Shown here: positions 1-11,427 of the stretch, piece by piece
Position numbering within the stretch: the stretch's first letter is position 1
Layout: each line of letters starts with the position of its first letter
Source: Linanthus parryae
Lineage: Eukaryota > Streptophyta > Magnoliopsida > Ericales > Polemoniaceae
Length of the DNA: 64,000 nucleotides
Assembly: GCA_023055425.1 (NCBI GenBank)
Contig: JALGPY010000010.1
Coordinates: forward strand, 14,915,363 to 14,979,362
Direction: 5' to 3'
Notes under the pieces: generated by a model
Databases searched by the model: none
The model's input: the letters and a program-made list of their open reading frames with translations, nothing else
Told to the model about the DNA's origin: nothing
Translations under genes and position numbers: made by a program

Positions 1-593
1 CATTTATTATTTATGGAGATATTTAATATAATGAAGTCATTAAATTACAACTGTTGTTTATCTTAAATATCCGTAGTCAAGTATATTGATTAATAGGACA
101 TGCACTATGCATGGAGACTAGTATGTGGGTAGATTGATATGGAGATATCAAGTCTAACACATGGGCATGCATTAGGAGTAATGGCATACTGGATTGACCC
201 ACCACGAGAAGGCTACATATAAATTATGTGAATGTCACAAGTGCTTCTCGTAGTGACAATGGCGTTGTCGTCCTTAGACTTGAAGTCAGTAAATACTCTA
301 GTTGTGAACGTTACACTGTAACTGTGTAACTATAAAGATGGTAATCAGACAAGCAAGCTGAGAGAGGGTAGTGACGTAGAGAGAATTTTCCCTCCCACAT
401 AATGGGAGAAAATACGGAGATTCGAGGGGTAGTGCTTATGAAATACCTTGACAGACTCAGGTATATCAATATGTGATATTGATGTTATCTGTACAGATAA
501 GCCTATTTACAGGATCGAGAAATTATGGATTGGATATACGAGTGAGACACTTATGTCTCGTGTCCAATCCAGATATGAAGACAAAGGGACATA
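1..593 (+). mobile_element. Left part of a copia LTR, split by a nested element
   Basis: This stretch aligns along its whole length with the LTRs at 594-1975 and 7312-8719, for example the segment with the 'tatggagatatttaatataatg' block at its start. About 65-70 bases of the LTR lie outside the window. It stops at ACATA (589-593), exactly where the next LTR begins with TG, and resumes at 8720. It is therefore an older LTR used as an insertion target. Open frames in it, such as 448-657, are not genes. Confidence 0.9.
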
Positions 594-1975
594 TGTTCGA
601 ATAGATGCCCTAGAGGCAATCTTCTTTAGTATGAACATTATATTTTGGCTAGAATAATCGTTGTATTATTTATGGAGATATTTAAAATAATGAAGTACTT
701 AGATTTCAATTGTTGTTTATCTTAAATATCCCTAGTCGTTTATATTGATTAATAGGACGATCAACTGTAGACTAGTATGTGGGTAGATTGATATGGAGAT
801 ATTAAGCCTAGCACATGGGTATGCATTAGGGATAATGGCATACTAGATTTACCCACCACGAGAAGGCTACATTAATTATTTTAACGTCACAAGTGCTTCT
901 CGTTGTGACAATGGTATTGTGGTTCTTAGACTTGAAGTCACTAAATAGTCTAGTTGTGGAATATTGTGTTTTGATACCGTCAAACACTACACCGTAACTC
1001 GGTAGAAATAAAGGCATTTATCAGACATAATAGGAATCAAGCTTAGAGATGGTAGTGATGTAGAGAGGATTTGTCCCTCCCACATATGGGAGAAAATATC
1101 CACGACCACTCGAGGAGTAGTTCTTGTAGAATGTCTGGCCAGACTCAGATAAATCAATATGGGACATTGATGTCATATGCATGGATAAGTCTATTCCCAG
1201 GATCGAGAGATTGTGGATTGGATATACGAATTTGACTTGTATGTCTCGTATTCAATGCATATATGGAGATAAATGGATAATACAATGCGGTAAAATTGGT
1301 CACAAGGTTTGTCGGATCACTGACTATTTATATTAGTAGGGTGGCGTAGATGTGTTGCTAGACACCGCTCTATGTTAGTGATTCTTACTACCAACTAAGT
1401 AGAAACCTATGTGGTCACACACCATATGGATTAAACCGGAATTTGGGATTACTTAGTATGACTAATTAAATAAAAGGATCAATATGCAATCACAAGCAAA
1501 CTTAGTAGGACTAATTTGCAAAGTGGACTAACCCGTGTATGGAAAGGATTAGTGTTTGCAAAGTGGACTATCCCTAGATTATTTTCTCATAAGTATATTT
1601 CCACAATTGAGAGAGAACAAAGCAACGAGAGAGCAAGACAAGGAGGTTGAGACCCCCCCCCCCCACGTCCGCCCCTCCCTCGCCGTCGGCCTCGCGAGGC
1701 GCGGCCCTCTTGGGTGTCCCGTTTGCGTGATCTTCTTCTTCCTCCTTTACCGTTGCTAGTAAAAAAGCGTGAGAAGGATCCGGAGCAATCCTATGTGTGG
1801 GTATTTATAGAGACGTGGACGCTATTCTACGTAAAGTGATAAACTCAGACCAACAAGGTACACGATTCTAATATCCCTTACCATTGTTATGATGCTCGAT
1901 CTGCGATTCACAGAGAGTCTTGAACGGATTCAAATTATTGTTTTTTTGCTGTGTACTTCGTATCAAAACCTTACA
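594..1975 (+). repeat. 5' LTR of the nested copia element
   Basis: It starts TGTTCGAATAG and ends ...CCTTACA, immediately before the primer-binding site. It is a near copy of 7312-8719 with small indels. The A/T-rich 'gggtatttatagag' near 1799 is a possible TATA element, but this was not established. Confidence 0.92.
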
Positions 1976-1976
1976 G

Positions 1977-1990
1977 TGGTATCAGAGCCA
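1977..1990 (+). other. Primer-binding site (initiator Met tRNA type)
   Basis: TGGTATCAGAGCCA lies one base after the LTR end. This is the usual plant copia primer-binding sequence, complementary to the 3' end of initiator methionine tRNA. It sets the exact end of the 5' LTR. Confidence 0.92.
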
Positions 1991-3591
1991 CATGTCATAG
2001 CGCATAACGTGGTTTATGTGTTACTGTTTTGTCAGTTTTTTCACTATTTTTACACTTTTTAGTGAAAAACTGAAATTGACATAATGATACAAATTGAATA
2101 TGATTCAATAGGGAATGAGCTAATTTGAATCGTCGTATAAAATTAGCGAAGTCCGTTAACATATGATGTGCCTTTTGGTGATTTGAAATCTAAGGGTTTG
2201 GGCACAATTTTAATGGAAAAAAGATGTTTTTCTTCAAAATTGGAAATAGGCAAGCTTGGGAAGGAAGGAAGGAAGGAAAGAAACAACCATAGGGTTTGAC
2301 GCTAGAGCAGTCCGTCCCCTCCTTGCGCGCCAAGCATGACAGGGCCAAGGGCCGGCCCGGCCTAGCTAGCGGCTTGGCCGCATATGCTAGGGCCGACTTG
2401 CCCAAGGCCTTTTGGTGGCCCGTTGTGGGTTCGGCCTTAGAGTTTGGTGACCCACTTGGACCATTTTGATCCTAGAAAATCCCAAAATCAATTAAAATTG
2501 ACTATGCGCGTTAAAATTGGATTTCAACTGTATTATGAGCTTTTGCATGGTGATTGGATGTGGCCTTATATGTGGATGTTGTTGATGTTTATTTTTGTTG
2601 TTTGGTTTTATTGTAATCAATGTCATTAATTAAGTTTTACGGTCTGCGTGTCATCTTCTCCTTGAGGTCTCTCTATTTAGTATAGGTGCTAGCTAGTATT
2701 AGATAGTTAGATGATAGTCAAGACATGGAGAAGAAGCTTAAAGAATTGAAGAAACCACAAGAAGACATTATTCCACAAGCTAAGGCGCATGGACTAAAGA
2801 TGGAGGCACATGGATATGAGCTTGGTGTTTTTAGGGCTTATAGATATTCTCATTGACTTGGGAATATCTTAGTTTTAGGAGGCCACATCCACATTTCGTT
2901 TATTTATTATTTTTGGTTATTTAATTTATTGTCTTGTTATTTATTTTTGGTGTATGGATGATGCATGGAAATTGTGACGAGATGATAACTAAAAACCTCG
3001 AATATTTTATTTTGGGATTTCACAACCCAAATAAGTAGATCAGTTGGATCAACTAAACAATTAAAAATTAAAGGTAAAATTCCTCAAATTAAATATTGCG
3101 TTTTTACCTTCTCGTTACTTAACACTCGTCAAAACTATAATGTATTAAATTCGGGCTAATGAGATTTGATTCTTTATAGGATGACGCGATGACAAAAGCA
3201 AGTAATGTGAAATTATTGAAGTAAGAGGTTGGACGCAATTAGGCTACTTCGATAGGATTGAAAGCCTAGACGCAAGAAAATTGGGATTATCTATGGGGTA
3301 GTTAAATAAGGAGTTATTTGCCCAATTGAAGCAAGAGTTGCATAGGATGCAATTGGAAATTTTTCCTACCAAAATAACTAATTCTTGGGTGACTTGCCAA
3401 AGCAAGCTGAAGAGGAAGTGAAATATGGTTCTTGCCCACTAGAAGATATATATGATATTTTCCGCATTAATAGAGAAGGTTATTAATCCGAGAAAAATAG
3501 TGTGAGCTATGTTTAATAATCTAGCCATTATTAAATGTAGTCATTTGTTCACATACTAAAACTTCTATATTTCTCATTTTATAGAATTCCA

Positions 3592-4430
3592 ATGGCAAAC
3601 AACTCATCGAATTCATCACAATCCCTACAATCAGTCCTTGAAAAGGACAAGCTTTCAAGAAATAAGTTTTTGGACTGGTACAGAAACTTGAGAATCGGTA
3701 TCAAGCAAGAAAAGAAACTGTACATTCTAGAAGAGCAAGTTCCTGAAGGTCCAAAAAATAATACTCCTGCAGCCATAAAGGCATATCAGAAGATCGTTGA
3801 CGATGCTAATGATGTGGCATGCCTTACGCTTTGCACCATGATCCAAGCTTTAGAAGCAACATGAGGACATGGTTGCGTATGATATGATTATACACTTGAA
3901 GCAGCTCTTCCAAGAGCAGGCTAGGCATGAGTGGTATGAAGTGTCCAAGGCATTGTTCAAGTGTGATCTGTTAGAGGGAAACCAAGTGGGGCCTCATGTA
4001 CTGCACATGATTGGGTACTTGGGAAGTCTCAATCGTCTGGGATTTCTGGTTGGTCAAGAGCTGGCCACTGATCTCATCTTGCAATCGTTTCCTAATAGTT
4101 ATGGACAATTCATTATGAACTATAACAGGAATGAGATCAGCAAGCCTCTACCATATTTTCTCAATATGTTGAGGACAGCTGAGTAAAGCATCAAAAAAGG
4201 GAAAGGCAAGGCCATAATGATGGTCAGCAAAGGAAAGAGCAAGCGAGTTGCATCTACCTCCAAAGGAAAGAGCAAAAAAGTTGCGAAATCCAAGGAGCCT
4301 GCTTTAAAGCCCTCTGGGGGCGTGACTAAGGGGGAGTGTAACTAGTGTAGTCAGCCTGGACACTAGAAAGGAACTTCCCAAAATATCTGGAAGATAAAAG
4401 GCTTGGAATAGTGATTCCACCACCACAAGG
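3592..4430 (+). pseudogene. gag remnant of the nested copia element
   Basis: An ATG at 3592 opens a gag-like frame (DKLSRNKFLDWYRNLRIG near residue 19, then PEGPKNNTPAA). The frame is lost near 3864 and the homologous reading continues in another frame at 3869-4186 (RHEWYEVSKALFKC, GQFIMNYNRNEI). A stop at 4184-4186 falls where the related element at 44678-45570 has a lysine codon. Further down, the CCHC knuckle region (about 4335-4380) contains stops in place of coding residues. The same protein is much better preserved in the 40-48 kb element, which is how I recognised the breaks. Non-functional. Confidence 0.85.
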
Positions 4431-5630
4431 TATTTTTGTTATAGATGTCAATCTGTCTTTCTATTCATCTTGGGTATTGGATACTAGATGTGGATCTCAC
4501 ATTTTTTGAAATGTACAGGATCTAAAGAGAAGCAGATGATTGGCTAAAGGGGAGATAGTCTTCCGCGTGGGTAATGGAGCAAGAGTTGTTGCATTAACCG
4601 TAGGCATTTATGGGTTATCTTTACCTTCTAAACTTATCTTAGAATTAGACAATTGTTATTGTGTGCCTGTTATGAGAAGAAACATTATTTCTATTTCTTG
4701 TTTGGACAAGACATGTTTTTCTATTAAAATAAAGGACATGTGTTGCTTCATTTATTTTGATGGTTTGCGTTATTGTAATGATTTATTGTCTAATGGATTA
4801 TATATCCTTGATCTAGATAACTCCGTATATAATATTAATACCAAGAGGATTAAAACTAATAATTTAAATCCGACGTACTTATGGAACTGCCGTATAGGCC
4901 ATATAAACGAGAAACACATTTCAAGATTCCATAAGGATGGATTACTAGACTCATTTGATTATGAATCAACAAGACATAGGAAAAATGACAAAGTCCCCTT
5001 TCAATAAGATAGGTGAGAGGACTAGTGAGAAATTGGCTCTCGTGCATACTGAGTGAGCCATGTGCCACGCCAATCAGAGGTGGTTATCTTTATTTCATTA
5101 CATTTACTGATGTTTTCAGTAGATATGGATTTGTATACCTGAGGAAGGCAAAATTTGAATTCTTTGAAAAGTTCAAAGAATTCAAGAACAAATTAGAGAA
5201 GCAACTTGGCAAAAGTATTAAGCCCCTACGATTGGATTGTGGAGTAGAACACTTAAGCCAAGAGTTTGAGGATTATCTTAGAGAGTGTGGGATCTTGTCC
5301 CAACTCACTCCACGCAGAACGACATTGTGGAATGGCATGTCCTAGTGGAGGAATCGAACTCTGTTGGACATGGTTCGATCTACGATGTGTCAAATTGATC
5401 TTCCATCATCATTTTGGGGGCACGCTCTATCATGTGCAGCTTTCAGCCTTAACCGTGTTCCATCCAAATCTTTCATGAAGACTCCATATGAGATATGGAG
5501 TTGGAGGTGTCCCACATTGTCTTTTATGAGGATTTGGGGCTGGGATGTCTATGTAAAATTTTTACAAATAGACAAGCACGGACCCAAGTCGGATAAGTGT
5601 AAGTTTGTGGGATACGTACCCTAAGGAAAC
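4431..5630 (+). pseudogene. Protease-integrase remnant of the nested copia element
   Basis: Translation shows the protease catalytic neighbourhood as DTRCGSH where DTGCGSH is expected, then a pre-integrase region (4540-5007: NIISISCLDK, LWNCRIGHINEKH). The cysteine half of the integrase zinc finger is deleted near 4970. The integrase core follows in another frame (5013-5345: GGYLYFITFTDVFSRYGFVY, LRLDCGVEHLSQEFEDYL), with the RSDRGGEY motif degraded. The C-terminal part (5364-5624) includes MKTPYEIWSW and SDKCKFVGYVP. Several frameshifts and stops are present. Non-functional. Confidence 0.85.
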
Positions 5631-5864
5631 GAAGGGATATTATTTCTACAGTCCAGCCGAGAACAAAGTTTTTATTACACGGACCGGCGTGTTTCTAGAA
5701 AGATAATTTGTCTCTAAAGAAACCAAGGGGAGGACTTTAGAACTTTAAGAAATTCAAGAACCACAAAAAGTGATCTAGAATGGAACATGAACAGGAACCA
5801 TAAGTTGTTGTGGAGCAACCTGTTCAAGAAACATAAGAACTTCGTAGATCTAGTAGGGTGACTC

Positions 5865-7299
5865 ACTAATCATAGATTATGAGCCTACTACCTATGGAGA
5901 GACCATAAAAGCGACGGGCTCTCAGAAGTGGCTTGAGGCCATGTGATCCGAAATGAAATCCATGTATACCAACAAAGTATGGACTTTGATGGAACCACCC
6001 CAGGGGGCTCAGCCAATAGGGTGCAAGTGGGTCTTCAAGAAGAAAACCGACATAGATGGCAAAGTGATTGCCTATAAGGGCCGATTGGTGGCAAAGTGAT
6101 TCAGACAGATTCATGGTATTGACTATGATGAAACCTTTTCCCCAGTCGCAATGACCAGAGCATGCCCATAAAGTGTGGAAATTAAAGCGATCCATATATG
6201 GATTGAAGCAAGCTTCTAGGAGTTGGAATCGACGTTTTGATGATGGAGTCAAAGAGTTTGGCTTCATCAAGAACAAAGATGAATCTTGTGTTTAGAAGAA
6301 GGTTAGTGGGAGCTATGTTGTGTTTCTGGTCTTGTATGTGAATGACATACTACTCATTGGAAACAACATTCCTACCTTGAAATCTGTTAAAGATTGGCTA
6401 GGAAAGTGTTTCTCAATGAAGGACTTAGGGGATGCAGCTTATATACATGGTATCAAGATCTATAGGGATAGATCGTGGAAGCTGCTTGGCCTAAGACAAA
6501 GTCATATATAGACAAGGTGTTGAAACGGTTCAACATGCAAGCCTCCAAGAAAGGATTATTTCCCATGTTGCATGGAGTCACCCTTTCAAAGGCTGAATGT
6601 CCCTCCAATGAGATAGTGAAGGACCGCATGAGTAGGCCATATGGTCCATCATATACGCCATGTTATATAGATGTGTCAAACGCGTTGAGTATGGCAAGAA
6701 GATATCAGTCCAATTCGGGTGAGAGCCACTTGATAGCTGTCAAGAACATCCTTAACTACTTGAGAAGATATAAGTATGCGTTTTTGAGATATGGAGGGGA
6801 GGAAGAGCTGCGTGTAAGGGGTTACACTAATGCAAGCTTCCAAACCGACATAGATGATTTCAGATCGCAGTGGGATTCGTGATTTGCCTGAATGGAGGAG
6901 TTGTGAGTTGGTAAAGTTCCAGTCAAGAAACGGTTGTTGGTTCTACAACTGAGGCTGATTACATTGCTGCGAATGGCGCATAAAAGGAGGTTGTTTGGAT
7001 TAGGAAGTATTTACTGAGCTTGGTGTGGTTCCTAGCATTCTGGATCCGGTTGAGTTGTATTGTGAAACCACTGGGGCGATCGCACAATCCAAGGAATCCA
7101 GGTAACACCAGGAATCCAAGCACGTACTCCGGAAGTTCCATCTTATTCGTGAAATAATCAATAGAGGAGATGTGAAGATATGCAAGACTCCTACAAATGA
7201 TAATCTGTCAGATCCACTTACAAAGCCGCTTGTTCAGTGCAAGCATGAAGGGCACACTAGATCTTTCGGCATACGAGATGCACCGGATTGGCTCTAGTG
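5865..7299 (+). pseudogene. Reverse transcriptase-RNase H remnant of the nested copia element
   Basis: RT wording begins with the copia pattern around a cKWVFKKK-like block (about 6020-6060) and reaches the MTR segment near 6155. It then jumps directly to IYGLKQASRSWNRRFD, so roughly 50-60 codons, including the WQMDVKTAFL catalytic block seen in the 40-48 kb element, are missing. The YVDD box reads YVND at 6335-6346, a further loss of a catalytic aspartate. RNase H follows (6475-6882 and on to about 7290: RGYTNASFQTD, TTEADYIAANGA) with stops and frameshifts. Confidence 0.85.
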
Positions 7300-7311
7300 C
7301 AAGTGGGAGAC
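7300..7311 (+). other. Polypurine tract
   Basis: CAAGTGGGAGAC abuts the 3' LTR start at 7312. This is the plus-strand priming site in copia elements. The same tract is seen (in reverse) at 41607-41620 and 53484-53497 in the related elements. Confidence 0.85.
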
Positions 7312-8719
7312 TGTTGGAATAGATGCCTTAGACGAAATCTTATTTAGTATGGACATTATATTTTGGCTAGAATAATCGTTGTATTATTTATGGAGATATT
7401 TAATATAATGCAGTACATAGATTACAATTGTTGTTTATCTTAAATATCCCTAGTCGTTTATATTGATTAATAGAACGATCAAATATAAACTACTATGTGG
7501 GTAGATTGATATGGAGATATCAACTCTAACACATGGGTATGTATTTTTATGATAATGGCCTACTGGATTGACCACCACGAGAAGGCTACATTAATTATGT
7601 TAACGTCACAAGTGCTTCTCGTTGTGAAATTGGTATTGTGGTCCTTAGACCTGAAGTCACTAGATACTCTAGTTGTGGAATATTGTGTTTTGATGTCGTT
7701 AAACACTACACCGGGACTGGTTAGCAATAAAGGCATTTCTCGGACATGATAGGAAACAAGCTTAGAGATGGTAGTGATGTAGAGAGGATTTTTTCCTCCC
7801 ACATAAGGGAGCAAATATCAACGGCCACTCGAGGGGTAGTGCTTATAGAATGTCTGGCCAGACTCAGATAAATCAATATGGTATATTGATGTAATCTGCA
7901 TGGATAAGAGTATTTCCAGGATCGAGAAACTGTGGATTGGATTTACGAGTGTGACTTGTATGTCTCGTGTTCGAACCGGATATGGAGACAAATAGATAAT
8001 AAAATGCGGTAACATTGGGCACAAGGTTTGTCGGATCACTGACTATTTCTATTAGTTGGGTGGCGTAGATGTGTTGCTAGACATCGCTCTATGTTAGTAA
8101 TTTTTACTACCAACTAAGTAGAAACCTATGGGGTCACAGACTATATGGATTAAAACAAACTTTGGGATGAATTAGTAGGACTTATTAAATAGAAGGATCA
8201 ATACACAACCATGAACAAACTTTGTAGGACTAATTTTCAAAGTGGACTAATCCGTGTATGGACATGATTAGTGTTGAGGCGAACATGTAGTTAATAAGGA
8301 GTTATTAACTATACAAGGGCACTCCTAGATTATTTTCCATAAGTGTGTTTCCAAAATTGAGAGAGAACAAAGCAAGGAGAGAGCAAGACAAGGAGTCCGA
8401 GACCCCCCTGTCCGCCCCTCCCTCGTCGTCGGTCTCGTGAGGCATAACTGTCTTGGGTGTCCCGTTTGCGTGATCTTCTTCTTCCTCCTTCTTCCTTTGC
8501 TAGCACAAAGGTGTGAGAAGGATTTGGAGCAATCGTAGGTGTGGATATTCATAGAGACGTGGACGCTAGTCTACGTAAAGTGATAAACTTAGACAAACAA
8601 GGTACACGATTCTAATTTCCCTTACCATCGTTATAATGCTAGATCTGCGATTCATGGAGGGTCTTGAACGGAAACCAATTATTGTTTTTCCGCTGTGCAA
8701 TCCGTATCAAAACCCTACA
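7312..8719 (+). repeat. 3' LTR of the nested copia element
   Basis: It starts TGTTGGAATAG and ends ...AACCCTACA. It aligns with 594-1975 and is followed by the target duplication ACATA at 8720-8724, after which the interrupted outer LTR resumes. Confidence 0.92.
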
Positions 8720-9387
8720 ACATATACAACGCGGTAACATTGGGCACAAGGTTTGTCGGATCACTGACTATTTATATTAGTTGGGTAGCATTGATGTGTT
8801 TCTAGACAACGCTCAACGTTTGTTATTGTTACTGCCAACTTAATAGATACCTATAGGGTCGCACTCCAAAAGGATTAAACTGGATATTGATGTTAATTTG
8901 TATGACTAATTAACAATTATATGGATCAAGGGTTAGAACGCAACCACATGAAAAGTTAATTGGACTAAGTTGCAAAGTCGACTAATCCGTGTGTAAAAGG
9001 GGATTCCTAGCTCTATTATTTCACAAGAGTTTCCATGGAGTAAAATAACAGATAAAGGAGAGAACACCCAGGATATTCCGCCCCTACCTGTCGTCCTATA
9101 CCCGTCATTGACCAAGGCTTCGGCCTCGTTGCTCCATTTTGTGTGATTGCTTGATCTCTTCTTCGACGTTTCTAGCACTAGGCGTGGAGAAGATTCCATT
9201 TCTCAATCCCAAGGTGTGGATATCATAGAGACGACAACGCTTTTCTTCGTTGTGATCACACAGACTTACAAGGTACACAATATCTCCTTTTATCACGTTA
9301 TGATGGCTTAACCTGCGATTTGTGGAGGGATTTGACAAGGAAATTATTACTGTATTTCCGCTGTGCATCCCGCATCAAAACCCTACA
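8720..9387 (+). mobile_element. Right part of the outer copia LTR
   Basis: This continues the LTR interrupted at 593 (GCGGTAACATTGGGCACAAGG onwards) and ends ...AAAACCCTACA at 9387. No primer-binding site follows, so the outer copy is either a solo LTR or the 3' LTR of an element whose body lies left of the window. The next five bases, TTGAA, would be its target duplication. Confidence 0.85.
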
Positions 9388-9828
9388 TTGAAGAACACTA
9401 AGAACATGATGAACATAATAATAAACACAAAATGGGTTGTATTTGTCCACAATTCGTACCTTGTAAGGTAAAACAGTCACAAAAATGTCAAATTGCACCC
9501 CCTATTAACTGAATGTAACAAAAGGGTGGTATCGGTCCACCATCCATCCACTGACAGGGGGTATCTATCTCTGACAGGGGACCATATGGTATTTAACCAT
9601 AGTGCATTGGAATATATGTATTTTAGCGATAATGGAGGGGTGAAAATTATCATTTACCCTTAATAAATTAGTGTATGCATATTTGAATTTGTGATGAAGC
9701 CAAAGATTATTCATCCCCTCTCCCCTATTTTTGATATTTGGGACAATTTTTAACCCATTCAAAATCCCTCAAGATGAGGATAACTCTCCTTTTTTACTAT
9801 TGCTAAAAAATAAGAAGATATTGCTATC
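9388..9828. other. Short unique spacer between transposons
   Basis: No gene is supported here. A short direct repeat of CTGACAGGGG occurs near 9550-9580. The last five bases, CTATC (9824-9828), are the left target duplication of the next element. Confidence 0.6.
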
Positions 9829-11119
9829 TGAAAGTGTGAGTGTGCAAGTGGTAATGCAGCTAAGATACTCTAGAAGAGGGGGGGGGGTGAATAGAGTATG
9901 CCAACTTTTTGCAAAACTTGCTAAGAAGATAGAATCTTGTGACAGCTAGTGTAGTTCAAGGCCTTGAAAACAAGTTCAAGCCATTGAAATGAAATACAGT
10001 TTGAAATAGATCAGTCAAGTCTTTTTCAAGGCCTTGAAAAGAGTTTCAAACCCTTGAAAACAGACAAGTTTGAATGCTGTAAAAACTGAGTAAGTAAAGA
10101 AACTTTAAATGCAAGAGACAAGTGATTTATAGAGTTCGGTTCACTTGGACCTAATATCTACCTCAGGGATCTGATCCCTGCAGGATTTTCAACAAAATTA
10201 TTATTAATCAAAAGCTAAGCCCTAGATCTCAAGCACAGAGAGATGCCTTACTCTGTTACAGCTTGTGGTTTTCCCTAACCTATCTAGTACCTGCTCTAGC
10301 TAACTGATTAACCAAGAATTCTCTATTGTTCACCTTGAACAATCCTCGAGAATAAAGATAGAAATATTACATAAATGATCTACCAATAAAGTACAATACA
10401 GAAGAACACTTAGAGTGTAGAAACTGCAGTGAAGTACGCAGTGATCTTCTGTGAAATGGATTGTGAGAATGATGAACTTCTTTGATGCTTGTCAATCCAG
10501 AACTTTTCTCTATTTTTTCCCGTTGAGTATTGTGTCTTGTTACTTCAGAATTTAGCTCTATTTAAACTTCAAACAGCTCCTCAAATCTTCCCAGATTTTC
10601 AGCAACAAATCTTCTATTTTGTAGCAACAGACTTTGACTCTTTGACAATCTTCTCCAACGGTTAAGTGATCACAATCTCCAGAGATAATGTCGTGATCTT
10701 GTATTTGAATAGGTTGAGAAGCTGTCAAGCCATTCAGATCAAACACAGAATCATCTTCTCAATTATTTCCTTCCCTGCAAAAGTCAGTTTAGGAAATAAT
10801 CTCTACAAACTAGGAAATAAAATTCCCTGCAAAATCATAGTCAAACAGATGATATTTTATGTTCAGGCATGTTAGAATAATTTTTCTTTCATCATCAAAT
10901 AACATTAAATCAAAAATATGAAGGAGGGATATGAAATCAGCTTAGAAGAGTTTACAGAAAACTCCCCCTGAGAATGTTCATGTAGGTTAAACAGTTTCAA
11001 GGCTTTGAATCCAGTTTCAAGGCCTTGAAGCCTGTGATAACTGATTCAAGGCTTTGAAAGTTGATTCAAGGCCTTGAAATAGTTAAACTATTTCAAGCCT
11101 TGCACAACCTGGTCTTACA
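9829..11119 (-). repeat. 3' LTR of the Sirevirus-like element
   Basis: It is the same sequence as 18486-19782 with scattered differences. It ends (+ strand) GGTCTTACA, directly followed by ATTTCCCCCTT, whose complement AAGGGGGAAAT is the polypurine tract. It contains several TTCAAGGCCTTGAA palindromes (9955, 10025, 10996, 11016, 11045, 11065). Small open frames in it are not genes. Confidence 0.9.
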
Positions 11120-11427
11120 ATTTCCCCCTTGATGAAAGACAAAACCAAATTTTGTTTGATCGTTAGTCTCTGCAAAAAATACTGATTAGTTCACAGTTCA
11201 TAATAACACAGCAATTCTAAAAAGTTCCAACTTATTCAATTCAGCAATAAAAAGTTCAGCAGATAATCCCTAAACATAAAAACATAAAAAACCTAGAATT
11301 TTCTCCTCCTTTTTCACTTTCATCAAAAAGATAGAGAAGATATTGGATCAAGTGTCTGGAAAATTTTGAAAAGAAAACTTAAAAACTTAAAGAAAAAGAG
11401 AGAGTGGGGAAGTAAGAGTAGGCAAGA

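Larger units (their letters stand above)
594..8719 (+). mobile_element. Full-length degenerate Ty1/copia retrotransposon, nested
   Basis: The element is bounded by two LTRs starting TG and ending CA, 1382 and 1408 bp long, and flanked by the 5-bp target duplication ACATA (589-593 and 8720-8724). A tRNA-iMet-type primer site follows the 5' LTR and a purine-rich tract precedes the 3' LTR. The order gag, protease, integrase, reverse transcriptase, RNase H is the copia order. All coding parts are frameshifted or interrupted, and the RT lacks its first catalytic block, so it cannot move on its own. Protein wording is of the TNT1/BARE-like type; I did not resolve the lineage further. Positions 1991-3591 are an untranslated leader with a GC-rich block near 2330-2420. 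Confidence 0.93.

Noticed and set aside
1977..1990. tRNA-like sequence at LTR borders (also 47232, 18469)
   Set aside because: Only the short primer complement is present; no cloverleaf, so these are primer sites and not tRNA genes.
1556..2405. Small proline- and leucine-rich open frames in LTR and leader
   Set aside because: Not kept in the sister LTRs and leaders; the C-run near 1653 breaks any frame.
5866..6276. 136-codon minus-strand frame
   Set aside because: Antisense shadow of the RT remnant, which reads clearly on the plus strand.
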